In this document: piece after piece, positions 46,497 through 56,700 of the stretch
How the letters are laid out: each line of letters begins with the position of its first letter
Position numbering within the stretch: position 1 is the first letter of the stretch
Origin: Paenibacillus sp. E222
GTDB taxonomy: Bacteria; Bacillota; Bacilli; Paenibacillales; Paenibacillaceae
Length of the DNA stretch: 64,000 bases
Assembly (NCBI RefSeq): GCF_013401555.1
Contig: NZ_CP058552.1
Location: forward strand, 1,922,001-1,986,000
Direction: 5' to 3'
Translations under genes and position numbers: made by a program
Notes under the pieces: generated by a model
What the model saw: the letters and a program-made list of their open reading frames with translations, nothing else
Told to the model about the DNA's origin: nothing
Database searches by the model: none

Positions 46497-46959
46497 TAAT
46501 CAAAATTAAGACAAAGGAGAGTTTCCTATATGGAGACTCTCCTTTTACTTTTTTAGGTTATTTAATAATTGGTATGGTGGAGGGTGCATGTGCGAGATAG
46601 TATATAAGAAATGTTGTTGCTCGATTCAAAAAATAACGAAAACTTAGCATATTGAGATTTAAATAAATTAGGATTTCTATTATATAGAAACTGTGTATAT
46701 TACTTTGTTAAACTGTGGTTAATACAACAACCGTTGAAGAGAACAAGAGTATTGTCATTTTATTGACAATACAATGTATATCTTCGCGATTGGAATTCCA
46801 AGAACACAAATTTACTGTGTACTATACAACAAAAAGTGTTAAATGGTTATGTAATATATCGTTTACTTATTTACTTCTTTAAAGCCAATAAGATTGAAAC
46901 TTTTTTCGTTTAAAATGTTTATACTTGAAAGCAAGAAACAACTTAGGGGAGGTATGGAA
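46497..46959. other. AT-rich intergenic region upstream of the triplicated-repeat gene
   Basis: No gene seen. GTATTGTCA (46749-46757) and TGACAATAC (46764-46772) form a nine-base operator-like inverted repeat. From 46917 the sequence aligns without gaps to the region before the next gene (48267 on). Confidence 0.5.
46513..46550 (+). terminator. Intrinsic terminator after the S-layer-like gene
   Basis: AAAGGAGAGTTTCC pairs with GGAGACTCTCCTTT around a short loop, followed by TACTTTTTT. Confidence 0.8.
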
Positions 46960-47026
46960 GTGGATTATAAAAAGATTATTGCGACTTTGTTATCTAGCAC
47001 ATTGTTGATCAGTTGGAGTGGAGGGG
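46917..47026 (+). repeat. Duplicated 5' region, copy 1 (also at 48267-48376)
   Basis: From GTTTATACT through the ribosome site, GTG start and signal peptide, these about 110 bases align without gaps to 48267-48376. Shared blocks include GGAAGTGGAT, ATAAAAAG, TTGTTGATCAGTT and AGTGGAGG. Confidence 0.8.
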
Positions 47027-48201
47027 GCATCTCTGCTAGAGCTAACTCTGGTGAGATAATAGATCATCTGCTAGCAACCAATAGTGGCGCTTATACAAAG
47101 CATAATAAATTTGATAAAGTACCTACAGTGTGTGCTGAAAGCAAATTTTTATCAAAGAATAAAATAGAGGAAGTTAACATAAATGCTCCTAAAGTGAGCC
47201 TCGAAGTTGAAACAAAGATTTCTCAAACGAACAAACAAATCAAAATTCCATTCAACGAGATTCTAGATACAGCTAATGCAGACCTGTATGCCAATGATTT
47301 GACTATCCGACCATTAGGTAGAGTTAATGTTCCTGTACTAATACCATTCGTGGATTATACAACTGCTGTAGAAGAAAACAAAATCGTCGTCACTTTTTCA
47401 GGCGATTATACAGACGAGTATTCGGTACAAGTGAAAGATGCAATATATATACGAGCAAATGGCATAGCAGCAGCCCAATCCCCTGAATACTATACAACGA
47501 AGAATATTCAAGTTAATCCTGAAATGCTAGAAGTAAGTTTGTCAGAGGGGACAGTGATTAATCAAACGAATAAACAAATCAAAATTCCATTCAACGAGAT
47601 TCTAGATACAGCTAATGCAGACCTGTATGCCAATGATTTGACTATTCGACCATTAGGTAGAGTTAATGTTCCTGTACTAATACCATTCGTGGATTATACA
47701 ACTGCTGTAGAAGAAAACAAAATCGTCGTCACTTTTTCAGGCGATTATACAGACGAGTATTCGGTACAAGTGAAAGATGCAATATATATACGTGCAAATG
47801 GCATAGCAGCAGCTCAATCCCCTGAATACTATACAACGAAGAATATTCAAGTTAATCCTGAAATGCTAGAAGTAAGTTTGTCAGAGGGGACAGTAATTAA
47901 TCAAACGAATAAACAAATCAAAATTCCATTCAACGAGATTCTAGATACAGCTAATGCAGACCTGTATGCCAATGATTTGACTATCCGACCATTAGGTAGA
48001 GTTAATGTTCCTGTACTAATACCATTCGTGGATTATACAACTGCTGTAGAAGAAAACAAAATCGTCGTCACTTTTTCAGGCGATTATACAGACGAGTATT
48101 CGGTACAAGTGAAAGATGCAATATATATACGTGCTAATGGCATAGCAGCAATTCAATCCGCTATGTATTTTACAACAAAGAATGTTGATATGACAATGTA
48201 A
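46960..48201 (+). CDS. Exported protein with three near-identical 113-residue S-layer-type modules
   Basis: 413 residues from GTG 46960 (GGGGAGG seven bases upstream; in-frame ATG 46954 is too close to that site). The signal-peptide region (M-D-Y-K-K-I-I-A-T-L-L-S-S-T-L-L-I-S) matches that of the next gene. After a short unique stretch come three copies of a 113-residue module beginning near T-N-K-Q-I-K-I-P-F-N-E-I-L-D-T, repeating every 339 bases and almost identical in DNA. The module resembles residues of about 846-965 of the preceding S-layer protein (shared V-D-Y-T-T / E-Y-S-V-Q-V-K / I-R-A-N-G or R-S-N-G-K-A-A-A). It has no SLH domain, so anchoring is unclear. It looks like a recent chimera; expression is unproven. 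Confidence 0.72.
   Translation: MDYKKIIATLLSSTLLISWSGGGISARANSGEIIDHLLATNSGAYTKHNKFDKVPTVCAESKFLSKNKIEEVNINAPKVSLEVETKISQTNKQIKIPFNEILDTANADLYANDLTIRPLGRVNVPVLIPFVDYTTAVEENKIVVTFSGDYTDEYSVQVKDAIYIRANGIAAAQSPEYYTTKNIQVNPEMLEVSLSEGTVINQTNKQIKIPFNEILDTANADLYANDLTIRPLGRVNVPVLIPFVDYTTAVEENKIVVTFSGDYTDEYSVQVKDAIYIRANGIAAAQSPEYYTTKNIQVNPEMLEVSLSEGTVINQTNKQIKIPFNEILDTANADLYANDLTIRPLGRVNVPVLIPFVDYTTAVEENKIVVTFSGDYTDEYSVQVKDAIYIRANGIAAIQSAMYFTTKNVDMTM
47224..48180 (+). repeat. Three tandem 339-base repeats
   Basis: Units start at CAAACGAA in positions 47224, 47563 and 47902. They differ by only a few bases (for example ATCCGA/ATTCGA, CGAGCA/CGTGCA) until the last unit diverges near 48140. Period 339 bases keeps the reading frame (113 codons). 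Confidence 0.92.
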
Positions 48202-48309
48202 TACATTGTTTCTTGTTTTACTTGCCGAAAAACCAACAACATCGTAACTTTCTTTTCCTTTCAAACGTTTATACTATAAAGCAACAAGCAACTTATGGGA
48301 GGTTTGGAA

Positions 48310-50967
48310 GTGGATCATAAAAAGGTCATGATGACTTTAATGGCAAGCATGTTGTTGATCAGTTCAAGTGGAGGTATCGCAGCAGCTGCGAATACGTCGA
48401 CGAGTTCAAATAAAACATCGAAGAACAGTGAAACTAACAATACAACGAAGAAAGAACAAACAACCACAGTTACAAAAGTAGTACATACATTGGCCAACGT
48501 TCCAGCAGTGAAAGTTACTGCACGGAGTACCGTGAAATTAACGGATGTGAATATCTTGTCTCAAGACGACGGGAATACAGTGACGTATACGCTGACGTAT
48601 AAAAACAACGACAGCACACCAATGATGATGCTCGATTATTGGAGCAAAGTGAAGACCAGAGGTGGGACAACCTTCTCACCTAAATTGATCGCCAAGGATC
48701 AGGAAAAAAAGACGGTATCTCCTGGTTCTACGGTTGATCTTACTTATGTCATGAAGGTTGGACGTGAAGTGAAGCTGAGCGACCTGAACTTCCTCATCGT
48801 AAAATGGGATTTCAGTAAACCTAACTATGAAAGCACATTGGGGAAATTTAACGTTCCTGCTTCCTACAGCATTACAACACCTGTAGGCAAGACAAAAACG
48901 GTTCGTTTGAGTGATTCAGCGGTCAAAGTTAAGGTGTCTGGGATCAAGGTATATCCGGGTGAAGATAAGAAGCAGTACGTCAAAGTTGGCGTGAACCTTA
49001 ATAACATTAGTTATAAATTGTTGGATAATCCGAATATCAAGTGGATTTTGCGTACACCGAATGGTACGAATTATCCGTTAACGCCGGACAAAGACAGTAC
49101 AGGCATCAGCATTCAGGCACAGGCCAACAAAACCTTGAGTTTAATGGCCTCTTTACCCACAGCGTTGAAACTCGAAAAGTCCGAATTGCTGCTTGTGGAA
49201 GAACAAGGTGAAGAGAAGACAGCCCTGCCTGTGGCTGCTTTACAACTGCCAGAAGCTAGTCAATCTAATGTAGATACAGCAGCGAATCAACCGAATATCA
49301 TTTCGATTGATGGACAACCTGTATCCACCCTTTTGGAATCCGCGCGTGTTCGTACAGAGGATGAAGAGTACGATCTGACGATGCAAATGGTCATTAAAAA
49401 CCAAGGTAAGAAAGAAGTTAAGGTTCCTAAATATGCATTAGAGATTCGAACAGCAGATGGTACAGCATATCCGATTGAGACGAAAGCATTGGATGATCTG
49501 AAGCTGAAGCCAGGTGCGACGAAGACGATTAAACTGATTACTACCATTCAAGGTGATGGGGATACCAGCAAAATTAAACTGTATGTGATCACACCAACAA
49601 CCAAGGATGAGAGCAAAGAAAGCGAAACAGGCGCAGGTGCAAGTACTAACGGTTTCCAGTTTTCTTATCCGGTAGGCATCTACGCTATTCCTGAGTCCGT
49701 CACAAGTGGAGATGGACTTACGACAGAGACGGTAATTAAGAATAGCAAAGGAACATTTGGTGTATCTGTTGGTTCTTTACAGCGGCTGCCTTGGACAGAC
49801 AGCGATATTATTGCTGCCAAAGTGACGATCCGTAATGCATCGACCAAAACGGTTCAATTGCCTGAACTGGAAGCAATGTTTACTATCGATTCCGCAAAGA
49901 TCGACGGGGATACGAAGCTAATTCGTGCGCAAGGGGGCAAGCTGCTCGGCCCAGGTATGACAACAGAGGCTTATCTTTTGACCAAAATTCCGTCAGAGTT
50001 GAATATGAGTCGTCTGGAAGTAACTTTGCTGGAGAAGGTAGGCGAAGAAGAAACGAATGATTGGATTACTCTTAGTACATCCGGTATAATCCAGCCACTT
50101 TCGTATGTAGGAGCAGGGAAGACCTTTACTCAAGGTACTTCAGAGAAGGAAACAGAGCTTGGTGTACGCAGAACCTATGTGTATCCTGGATCTTCTTCGG
50201 ATATCGTATATACCGAGTTTGAAATGACGAATAAGTCCCTCAGACAGAATGGTCTCGGAAAACTCGTAGGATATTATAAAACAGCAGATGGCCAATATTA
50301 CAAAGCTACAGCGAAGCAAGCAGACCGTGTTCCAGGGCCAGGTCAGAAGAGTGTCGTTACGTTCTGGGCCAAAGTACCGAAGAGTGTAACGTCGACATCC
50401 GATATGCGACTGATCGTGGGTGAAGGTGTGGCTGACAACAAATTTGTATCCGGCGAAGGTGAAGCAACGGCATATGTTAATGCGATGTCCTTTGAGGTGC
50501 AGCCGAAATCCTTACCTGTCCTGTCATCTCTGAATGATATCGACTTATATCCGTTCAAATTCTCTGGCAGCAACATCAGAGCTTATCTCACAGGTGGTAC
50601 AGCGGTACAAATTGAGATGATCTACTCGCTAACCCAGGAAGAAGCTGTCGATAGCGGTGAATACGGACATAAATTGATTCTTTCGCTTACAGACGGATCT
50701 GGTAAAGTGTTTGATAAAGAACTCACGCCGGGAACCGATCTGAAAACGGGTATTAATCAGACACTGAACTGGAGCATCGATGACACGGTCTTCGATAAAA
50801 TACGCGGGGGTTCATATCGTGTAGCTTTGTATGATGTGTTTGAAGGCCAACGGATTCGTCTTGCAGAACAAGGATACAGTTACGATGTATCCAAACTGCC
50901 AAAAGAAGAACCGGAGTTTCCAGAGTTTCCGGAAGAGGGTTCCGGGAACAACAACAATACAAAATAA
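48310..50967 (+). CDS. Large exported protein of unknown function
   Basis: 885 residues from GTG 48310, with GGGAGG seven bases upstream (an in-frame start at 48295 lies before the ribosome site). Signal peptide M-D-H-K-K-V-M-M-T-L-M-A-S-M-L-L-I-S-S-S-G-G-I-A-A-A-A, then a Ser/Thr/Asn/Lys linker. The rest alternates beta-rich modules with phrases like V-T-Y-T-L-T-Y-K-N-N-D-S-T-P, M-V-I-K-N-Q-G-K-K-E-V and V-T-I-R-N-A-S-T-K-T-V, reminiscent of CARDB/DUF11-type adhesive or stalk domains. The C-terminus is acidic, P-E-F-P-E-F-P-E-E-G-S-G-N-N-N-N. No SLH, LPXTG or catalytic motif was seen. Followed 148 bases later by another exported protein gene. Confidence 0.78.
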   Translation: MDHKKVMMTLMASMLLISSSGGIAAAANTSTSSNKTSKNSETNNTTKKEQTTTVTKVVHTLANVPAVKVTARSTVKLTDVNILSQDDGNTVTYTLTYKNNDSTPMMMLDYWSKVKTRGGTTFSPKLIAKDQEKKTVSPGSTVDLTYVMKVGREVKLSDLNFLIVKWDFSKPNYESTLGKFNVPASYSITTPVGKTKTVRLSDSAVKVKVSGIKVYPGEDKKQYVKVGVNLNNISYKLLDNPNIKWILRTPNGTNYPLTPDKDSTGISIQAQANKTLSLMASLPTALKLEKSELLLVEEQGEEKTALPVAALQLPEASQSNVDTAANQPNIISIDGQPVSTLLESARVRTEDEEYDLTMQMVIKNQGKKEVKVPKYALEIRTADGTAYPIETKALDDLKLKPGATKTIKLITTIQGDGDTSKIKLYVITPTTKDESKESETGAGASTNGFQFSYPVGIYAIPESVTSGDGLTTETVIKNSKGTFGVSVGSLQRLPWTDSDIIAAKVTIRNASTKTVQLPELEAMFTIDSAKIDGDTKLIRAQGGKLLGPGMTTEAYLLTKIPSELNMSRLEVTLLEKVGEEETNDWITLSTSGIIQPLSYVGAGKTFTQGTSEKETELGVRRTYVYPGSSSDIVYTEFEMTNKSLRQNGLGKLVGYYKTADGQYYKATAKQADRVPGPGQKSVVTFWAKVPKSVTSTSDMRLIVGEGVADNKFVSGEGEATAYVNAMSFEVQPKSLPVLSSLNDIDLYPFKFSGSNIRAYLTGGTAVQIEMIYSLTQEEAVDSGEYGHKLILSLTDGSGKVFDKELTPGTDLKTGINQTLNWSIDDTVFDKIRGGSYRVALYDVFEGQRIRLAEQGYSYDVSKLPKEEPEFPEFPEEGSGNNNNTK

Positions 50968-51012
50968 TAAGTAGATAGATTATCTGTACTACTATACTCA
51001 GAATGCAGACTT

Positions 51013-51047
51013 AACCTCGTTTCCGAGAAATCGGGAGCGAGGTTTTG
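51013..51047 (+). terminator. Intrinsic terminator after the 48310 gene
   Basis: AACCTCGTTTCC pairs with GGGAGCGAGGTT, followed by TTGCTT; the T tract is short, so strength is moderate. Confidence 0.6.
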
Positions 51048-51115
51048 CTTGTCCCCACAGCATTTTTTCTCTATAGTTAAAGTTAATAGATTTCCAGAGG
51101 AGGAAAATAAATCAC

Positions 51116-51709
51116 ATGAAACCTTATATGAAAGTATCCCTGGCTGCGCTGGCGATTGGTGTTGGCGTATGGGTTGGGTCTGTATACAGCAACACGGCAA
51201 TAGGTGCAGGCACAATTCAACCGGGAACAGCCGATGATCCGGTTGTAACGAAGAGTTATGTCGACCAGCAAATCCAGCAAGCGTTGGGTGGTAAAATTCC
51301 CGCAGGCAGTGGTAACACGAATAGTGGAGGCAACAATGCAGGAACTGGCAATACATCGGGTGCGAACAACGGCTCTGCAGGAACAGGTACGACAGGTGGA
51401 GACACAACACTTCCACCACTGGTATCCGGTGCGACAGATGCCGTAGAGATTGTAACCGTGAAGCCGGGCCAACAGCTGATCGGGAAGTCTGGCGCGGAGT
51501 TCATTGTACGCAGCGGCAAAGCTGTGATTGTCAGTGAAGGTACGAATGGTGTAGCTGATCTGACGGACGGGGTAGACCTGACGAATGGACAGGCAGCGCC
51601 GACCAATCACCTGCTTTCTTTTCCAAAGGATGGTCGAGGCATTACAGTTCTCGATGGCAACAAATACAGTCTGACTGTTATGGTTCGCGGTGGATATTCT
51701 TTGAAGTAG
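51116..51709 (+). CDS. Exported protein with Gly/Asn/Thr-rich linker, unknown function
   Basis: 197 residues. N-terminal hydrophobic segment (V-S-L-A-A-L-A-I-G-V-G-V-W-V-G-S-V-Y) serving as signal or anchor; short conserved-looking D-D-P-V-V-T-K-S-Y-V-D-Q-Q-I; a 45-residue Gly/Asn/Thr/Ser linker; then a compact C-terminal domain (V-K-P-G-Q-Q-L-I-G-K-S-G-A-E-F-I-V-R-S-G-K). GGAGG lies about twelve bases before the ATG. Similar short proteins accompany large surface proteins in related genomes, but I cannot name the family. It may work with the 48310 product. Confidence 0.72.
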   Translation: MKPYMKVSLAALAIGVGVWVGSVYSNTAIGAGTIQPGTADDPVVTKSYVDQQIQQALGGKIPAGSGNTNSGGNNAGTGNTSGANNGSAGTGTTGGDTTLPPLVSGATDAVEIVTVKPGQQLIGKSGAEFIVRSGKAVIVSEGTNGVADLTDGVDLTNGQAAPTNHLLSFPKDGRGITVLDGNKYSLTVMVRGGYSLK

Positions 51710-51857
51710 TTTGAGCATTGTAACCTGAAATTATTCAATATTACGTAATAAGGATTGCTGAGATTACCCAGTTCTAACAAACATTAATACGGCTAGCCAG
51801 CCTTGTTCCTGCTCACTCTATAACTGTACACAACCAATAACCGGAGGTGCAGGAATC

Positions 51858-52130
51858 ATGGCTAGAAGCAACCGCAAAGTGGTACCCGAAAGTCGTCAGA
51901 TGTTGGATCAGATGAAGTATGAAATTGCCGCTGAGTTTGGTCTGAATGTGGGATATGGCGGTAGAGGTCTTGCTGGTGCAGATACCGAATTTGGTTCTGA
52001 ACTGGGTGAGGTGAGTGATCACTCCTATGGGCAGTATAAAGGTTGGGGTCATCTGACTTCCCGTGACAATGGATCGGTCGGTGGAGAGATTACCAAAAGG
52101 CTGATTCGCCAGGCACAGCAGCACTTATAG
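51858..52130 (+). CDS. Small acid-soluble spore protein, alpha/beta type, with internal insertion
   Basis: DNA-binding protein of the dormant spore core. The first conserved block [11 protein letters not shown] holds the expected GPR protease site, and the second block [14 protein letters not shown] is intact. Between them about 40 residues ([10 protein letters not shown] ... W-G-H-L-T-S-R) replace the usual short G-A-D-x-T-A-R linker, making the protein 90 residues instead of 60-70. ACCGGAGG precedes the ATG. Sigma-G control is expected for the family; no convincing promoter was seen. The gene stands alone between exported-protein genes and metK. Confidence 0.9.
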   Translation: MARSNRKVVPESRQMLDQMKYEIAAEFGLNVGYGGRGLAGADTEFGSELGEVSDHSYGQYKGWGHLTSRDNGSVGGEITKRLIRQAQQHL

Positions 52131-52154
52131 GATGTTTTCCTTATCCCAATCCGT

Positions 52155-52183
52155 TTGACACGTCTTGACAAATACGTTAAGAT
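52155..52183 (+). promoter_or_regulatory. Strong sigma-A promoter upstream of metK
   Basis: TTGACA (52155-52160), 17 bases, TAAGAT (52178-52183). A start near 52190 places a terminator-like hairpin only ten bases downstream. Confidence 0.65.
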
Positions 52184-52199
52184 GGCAGTTGAGGTACGC

Positions 52200-52231
52200 A
52201 ACCTTTTCCGCTAGGGAAAGGTTGATTTTTT
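52200..52231 (+). terminator. Terminator or attenuator in the metK leader
   Basis: AACCTTTTCC pairs with GGGAAAGGTT around GCTA and is followed by GATTTTTTG. It lies between the metK promoter and metK, so it acts either as an attenuator or to end a roughly 40-base transcript. No SAM-I (S-box) riboswitch is recognisable before it. Confidence 0.65.
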
Positions 52232-52387
52232 GTTGAGGCCATTACCTGAAAAATCCTTATCTTCGTAACTGCGGACCCTGCGTCCTTATTCCGCCCGGAA
52301 AGCTTTCGAGGGTACAGTGAACGAATCAACGTAAATGTTTTGTTCGGGCAATCGCCATACTACTCGTTATGGGAGGTTGAAACTTCA

Positions 52388-53590
52388 ATGTCTATTAAAG
52401 GCCGACATCTATTCACATCGGAGTCTGTAACTGAAGGACATCCGGATAAAATTTGCGACCAGATCTCGGACGCCGTATTGGATGCGTTTCTGGCGAATGA
52501 TCCAAACGCTCGTGTAGCGTGCGAAGTTTCCGTAGCAACAGGACTTGTGCTTGTCATCGGTGAGATCAGCTCCGCGTCTGAATATGTGGACATTCCGTCC
52601 ATCGTTCGTAATACGATTAAGGAAATCGGGTACACTCGTGCCAAGTTCGGTTTCGACTATAATACTTGTGCAGTCCTGACTTCTCTGAACGAGCAGTCTG
52701 CTGACATTGCACAAGGCGTTAACGCAGCTCTGGAGAACCGTGACCCGGAACAAATGGCTCGCGAAACAGAGAACATTGGTGCTGGTGACCAAGGTCTGAT
52801 GTTTGGTTTTGCAACGAATGAAACACCTGAACTCATGCCTTTGCCAATCGCATTATCCCACCGTATCGCTCGCCGTTTGGCTGAAGTGCGCAAAAACGGT
52901 ACATTGGAATATCTCCGTCCGGATGGTAAAACTCAAGTAACGATTGAATACGACGGTGACAAACCGGTGCGTGTTGATACCATCGTCGTGTCTACTCAGC
53001 ATGCTGAAGAGACTCTACTTGCGCAGATCCAAAAAGACATCAAAGAACACGTAATTCTGCCTGTCGTTCCAGCTGAATTGCTGGATGAGCAGACTAAATA
53101 TTTCATCAACCCAACTGGACGTTTCGTTATTGGCGGACCTCAGGGAGATGCAGGTCTGACTGGACGTAAAATTATCGTAGATACCTACGGCGGTTATGCA
53201 CGTCACGGCGGTGGCGCATTCTCCGGTAAAGATCCAACAAAAGTAGACCGTTCCGCAGCTTATGCAGCTCGTTATGTTGCGAAAAACCTGATTGCTGCAG
53301 GTCTTGCCGACAAAGTGGAAATCCAGCTCGCTTACGCGATTGGTGTAGCCAACCCGGTATCGATCAACGTAGATACATACGGAACAGGCAAAGTCAGCGA
53401 AGAGAAATTGGTTGAGCTTGTACGCAATAACTTCGATCTTCGTCCGGCTGGCATCATCCGTATGCTGGATCTGCGTCGCCCAATCTACAAACAAACGGCT
53501 GCTTATGGTCACTTCGGCCGTACAGACCTGGATGTACCTTGGGAACAAGTGGACAAAGCAGACGTTTTGAAAGAGCAAGCAGGTCTGTAA
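52388..53590 (+). CDS. metK: S-adenosylmethionine synthetase
   Basis: Makes SAM from methionine and ATP. 400 residues. Signatures: [32 protein letters not shown], and [19 protein letters not shown] 52388 is the start of the conserved protein; GGGAGG lies about eleven bases upstream. Residues readable upstream in frame are not conserved in character. The leader has a strong promoter and an early terminator. A terminator follows the gene. Confidence 0.97.
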   Translation: MSIKGRHLFTSESVTEGHPDKICDQISDAVLDAFLANDPNARVACEVSVATGLVLVIGEISSASEYVDIPSIVRNTIKEIGYTRAKFGFDYNTCAVLTSLNEQSADIAQGVNAALENRDPEQMARETENIGAGDQGLMFGFATNETPELMPLPIALSHRIARRLAEVRKNGTLEYLRPDGKTQVTIEYDGDKPVRVDTIVVSTQHAEETLLAQIQKDIKEHVILPVVPAELLDEQTKYFINPTGRFVIGGPQGDAGLTGRKIIVDTYGGYARHGGGAFSGKDPTKVDRSAAYAARYVAKNLIAAGLADKVEIQLAYAIGVANPVSINVDTYGTGKVSEEKLVELVRNNFDLRPAGIIRMLDLRRPIYKQTAAYGHFGRTDLDVPWEQVDKADVLKEQAGL

Positions 53591-53611
53591 GTTAACTAAG
53601 GCCTTTAAATG

Positions 53612-53648
53612 AAGCTTCTGGTTCCGATTAGGAATCAGGGGCTTTTTT
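53612..53648 (+). terminator. Intrinsic terminator after metK
   Basis: AAGCTTCTGGTTCC pairs with GGAATCAGGGGCTT (wobbles), followed by six T residues. Confidence 0.85.
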
Positions 53649-53794
53649 CATTTTGTAAATTGGAAAGCTAAAGATTTTAAATATAATTCCTTATATTCCC
53701 TTTTATCTAAATAATATCTTAGATTTAGCCGACATACATAATGAGGTCTGTACACCAGACAAGAGAGGAAATCCAAGATGAGGGGGAAGATTGG

Positions 53795-56700
53795 GTGAGT
53801 TTGAAACGAATAGCCAGAAGAGGAATGATGGGACTTTTAATCGTAATGCTAACCGCACAGGGTTTGTTGACGACTCTTGTGGGAAAAGAGAATACTGCAT
53901 ATGCGTTAGATGACTTAACTACACTTGGAGTCACTTCAACGGTTCCTGCATTAGGAGCAAATTATGTGAATGGGGCAGCACCACTGGAGATTGAATTTGA
54001 TCGACCGGTACAGAAAACCGATGGAAGTACGAATGGATACATATCAATTAAACGTTTGGCGGGAGACATGGATGTCATTGACCCTATTAAAGTGAACGGC
54101 GTGGATTCAACTAATATAATTATTACACCAGATGATGTTGCCGTTCCAGGTGTAGGGAAAAAAGTAGTCATTAACCATGCTCCTCTTCCAGGAGGTACTT
54201 ATTATGTGCAGATTGATGCAAATTCCTTTGTATACGCAGATGGAAGTAATACAGCATTTCCGGGATTAGATAAACAATGGACTTTCCGAACACAGGGTGT
54301 GGGATCTTCATCAATCATCAATAAATATCCGAGAAATGCAGCAACTCAAGTGCCACCTGATTCCAATTTGATTATGCATTTTGAAAAGAACGTCAGTGCT
54401 GGTTCAGGCTCACTGCTTGTATATCAGGGAAGTCTTCTACATGAGGAAATCCCTGTGACTTCTGACCGTATTACGGGGATAGGAACAACAACGATTACAG
54501 TTGATCCTAAGAAGACATGGAACAACAACAGTACGTATTTTATCGTATTTCCTGAAGGTTTTTTACGGGATGAACAGGGGAACGATATCGAAGGGCTTAA
54601 GGGAACCGATTGGGGATTTAACGTAGGTGTTATATCTGATCCGACCGCACTTACGGTTTCAACGTTATCACCTGCGAACGGTGCAACCAGTGCTTCACTG
54701 ACAGGGGAATTGACCGTTACCTTTAACAAGGAACTTGACCCCAATTACAGAGGAAATGCAACCTTGAAGAAAGCGAATGGAGCAATCGTAGCTTCAACAA
54801 CAGCTATTAATGCTTCTGACAACAAACAACTTCGCATTATTCCTTCAAGTGTATTGGACAGTAACACCACATATTCTATCGATATTCCAGGGAATATATT
54901 TCGTGATAAGGCGGGTAATATATTTGCTGGTTTAAATGGCTCTAGATCTTGGAGCTTTAAAACATTAAGTAAAGATACAACACCACCTGTACTAAAGTCT
55001 GCCAAGATGTACAGCAACAATACGATTCGACTTACTTACGACGAGTGGCTGTCTAATATAGATCCAATCACCAGTAGTTATGCCGTCACCGTTAATGGTG
55101 AGAATCGTAACGTGAGCACGGCGTATATCTCCGGAGATAGTGTGTATATTGTGCTGGATACAGGTGTAGCTGTAGGACAAGTGGTACGGATTGCGTATAC
55201 GCCGGGAACGGGCAATCGCGCAGTTACAGATCAGTCACTGAATGCAGCAGCGTCTTTTTCCGCTCGGGATGTAGAGAACACGCTGGATTCTGTGATGTCC
55301 AAACCACGTGATGGTAACGTTTATTACAGTACAATTAGTTTATACTACCCGGAGACGGTATATGTTAATTCCAGCGATGCAGTGAGACAGTTCAGCGTAA
55401 CCGCTGATGGTGCGTCTGTGGGCATCAATAGTATCTCCGTCAACAGCAGCTCATTGGTGACATTAAATCTTAGCCGTTCCATTACGGACGGAGAAGTGGT
55501 TCGGGTGGCGTATACACCTGGCTCATGGCCGGTAAAAGATAGCCGCGGTCAGGCACTTGCAGGATTTAGCGGTTTTTATATTCGTAATACGATTGATACC
55601 AAAGCACCTGTATTCCAAAGTGCCGAGGTAAGTGGCTCCAAGATGTGGGTCCGTTATAATGAACCCCTCAACACATTAAATAAGCCGCTAAAGAGCCAAT
55701 ATTCCGTACTTGTCGATGGCAAGGCAGTGTTTGTAAACGATATTGCGATTGAAGATGATCTGGTAACGTTAACGCTCGCTTCATCGGTTACGAATACTCA
55801 AAATGTGACCTTATCTTATGTGCCGGGAGCATTAAGATTGACCGATCTGAACGGGAACCCGGCAGGTTATATTAATCTGGCGCCAGTCACCTATACTTCA
55901 GGTACGGGCTTGATCAAATCAGCTTCTGTCCAGGGAGATACCGTTACCATAACGTTTCGTAATGCATTGCAATCCCAGACGGCGCTGACTACTTCCCAAT
56001 TCAACGTACAGATTGGTGGTAGCACAGCAGGGATCATCTCTGCGGCTTCGTCAGGTACAACAGTAACACTGAAACTGTCAAATACGGTCACAACAGGACA
56101 GACAGGGACAGTAAACTATGTTCCAGGTGCAGTACCATTACGTGACCAGCTTAATGTATTGATTGAAGCATTTGGGCCGCTAACATTGCAACAAAACGGA
56201 GGCTTAACTACTAACACAGGAAATACGAATTCAACGCTTCCTTCATGGCTAACGGTTTCGGACACGTCTGCGTTTAATAAGTCCATGTATGTTATGAGTA
56301 CGGACGCAGCAGTTTCTTCTTCAGCTTCGTCGCGAAACAGTCGCTCTACTCATCAGTTTAATGTGGATGGTAGCAAATTAAATCAGGCATTCCAGTATGC
56401 CGGATTAAGCAACAATGCAAGTCGTCTGGTCGTGTTCGAAGTTCCGTCATCTGAATCAGCGGCTTACGTTGGATTCCCAATCGACACCTTGGCAGAAATT
56501 GCTGCCCGTGAGCGTTTTTCTTCCATTGGAGTAAGATTTGGAGACCGTTTATGGTCAGTACCTTTATCCGATTTGAATATATCCGCGATTAGTCAAAGTC
56601 TGGGGACATCTGTTGGTTCTGGTGGATCATCGTACTTGTATGTCCAACTTGAATCGGTTCCTATAACCGTATCCGGTACAATGGACGGGATGTTAGCGTC

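Noticed and set aside
51716..51722. CATTGTA as a sigma-G -10 for the SASP gene
   Set aside because: The paired -35 is poor and inside the upstream gene, with a leader of about 130 bases; too weak to call.
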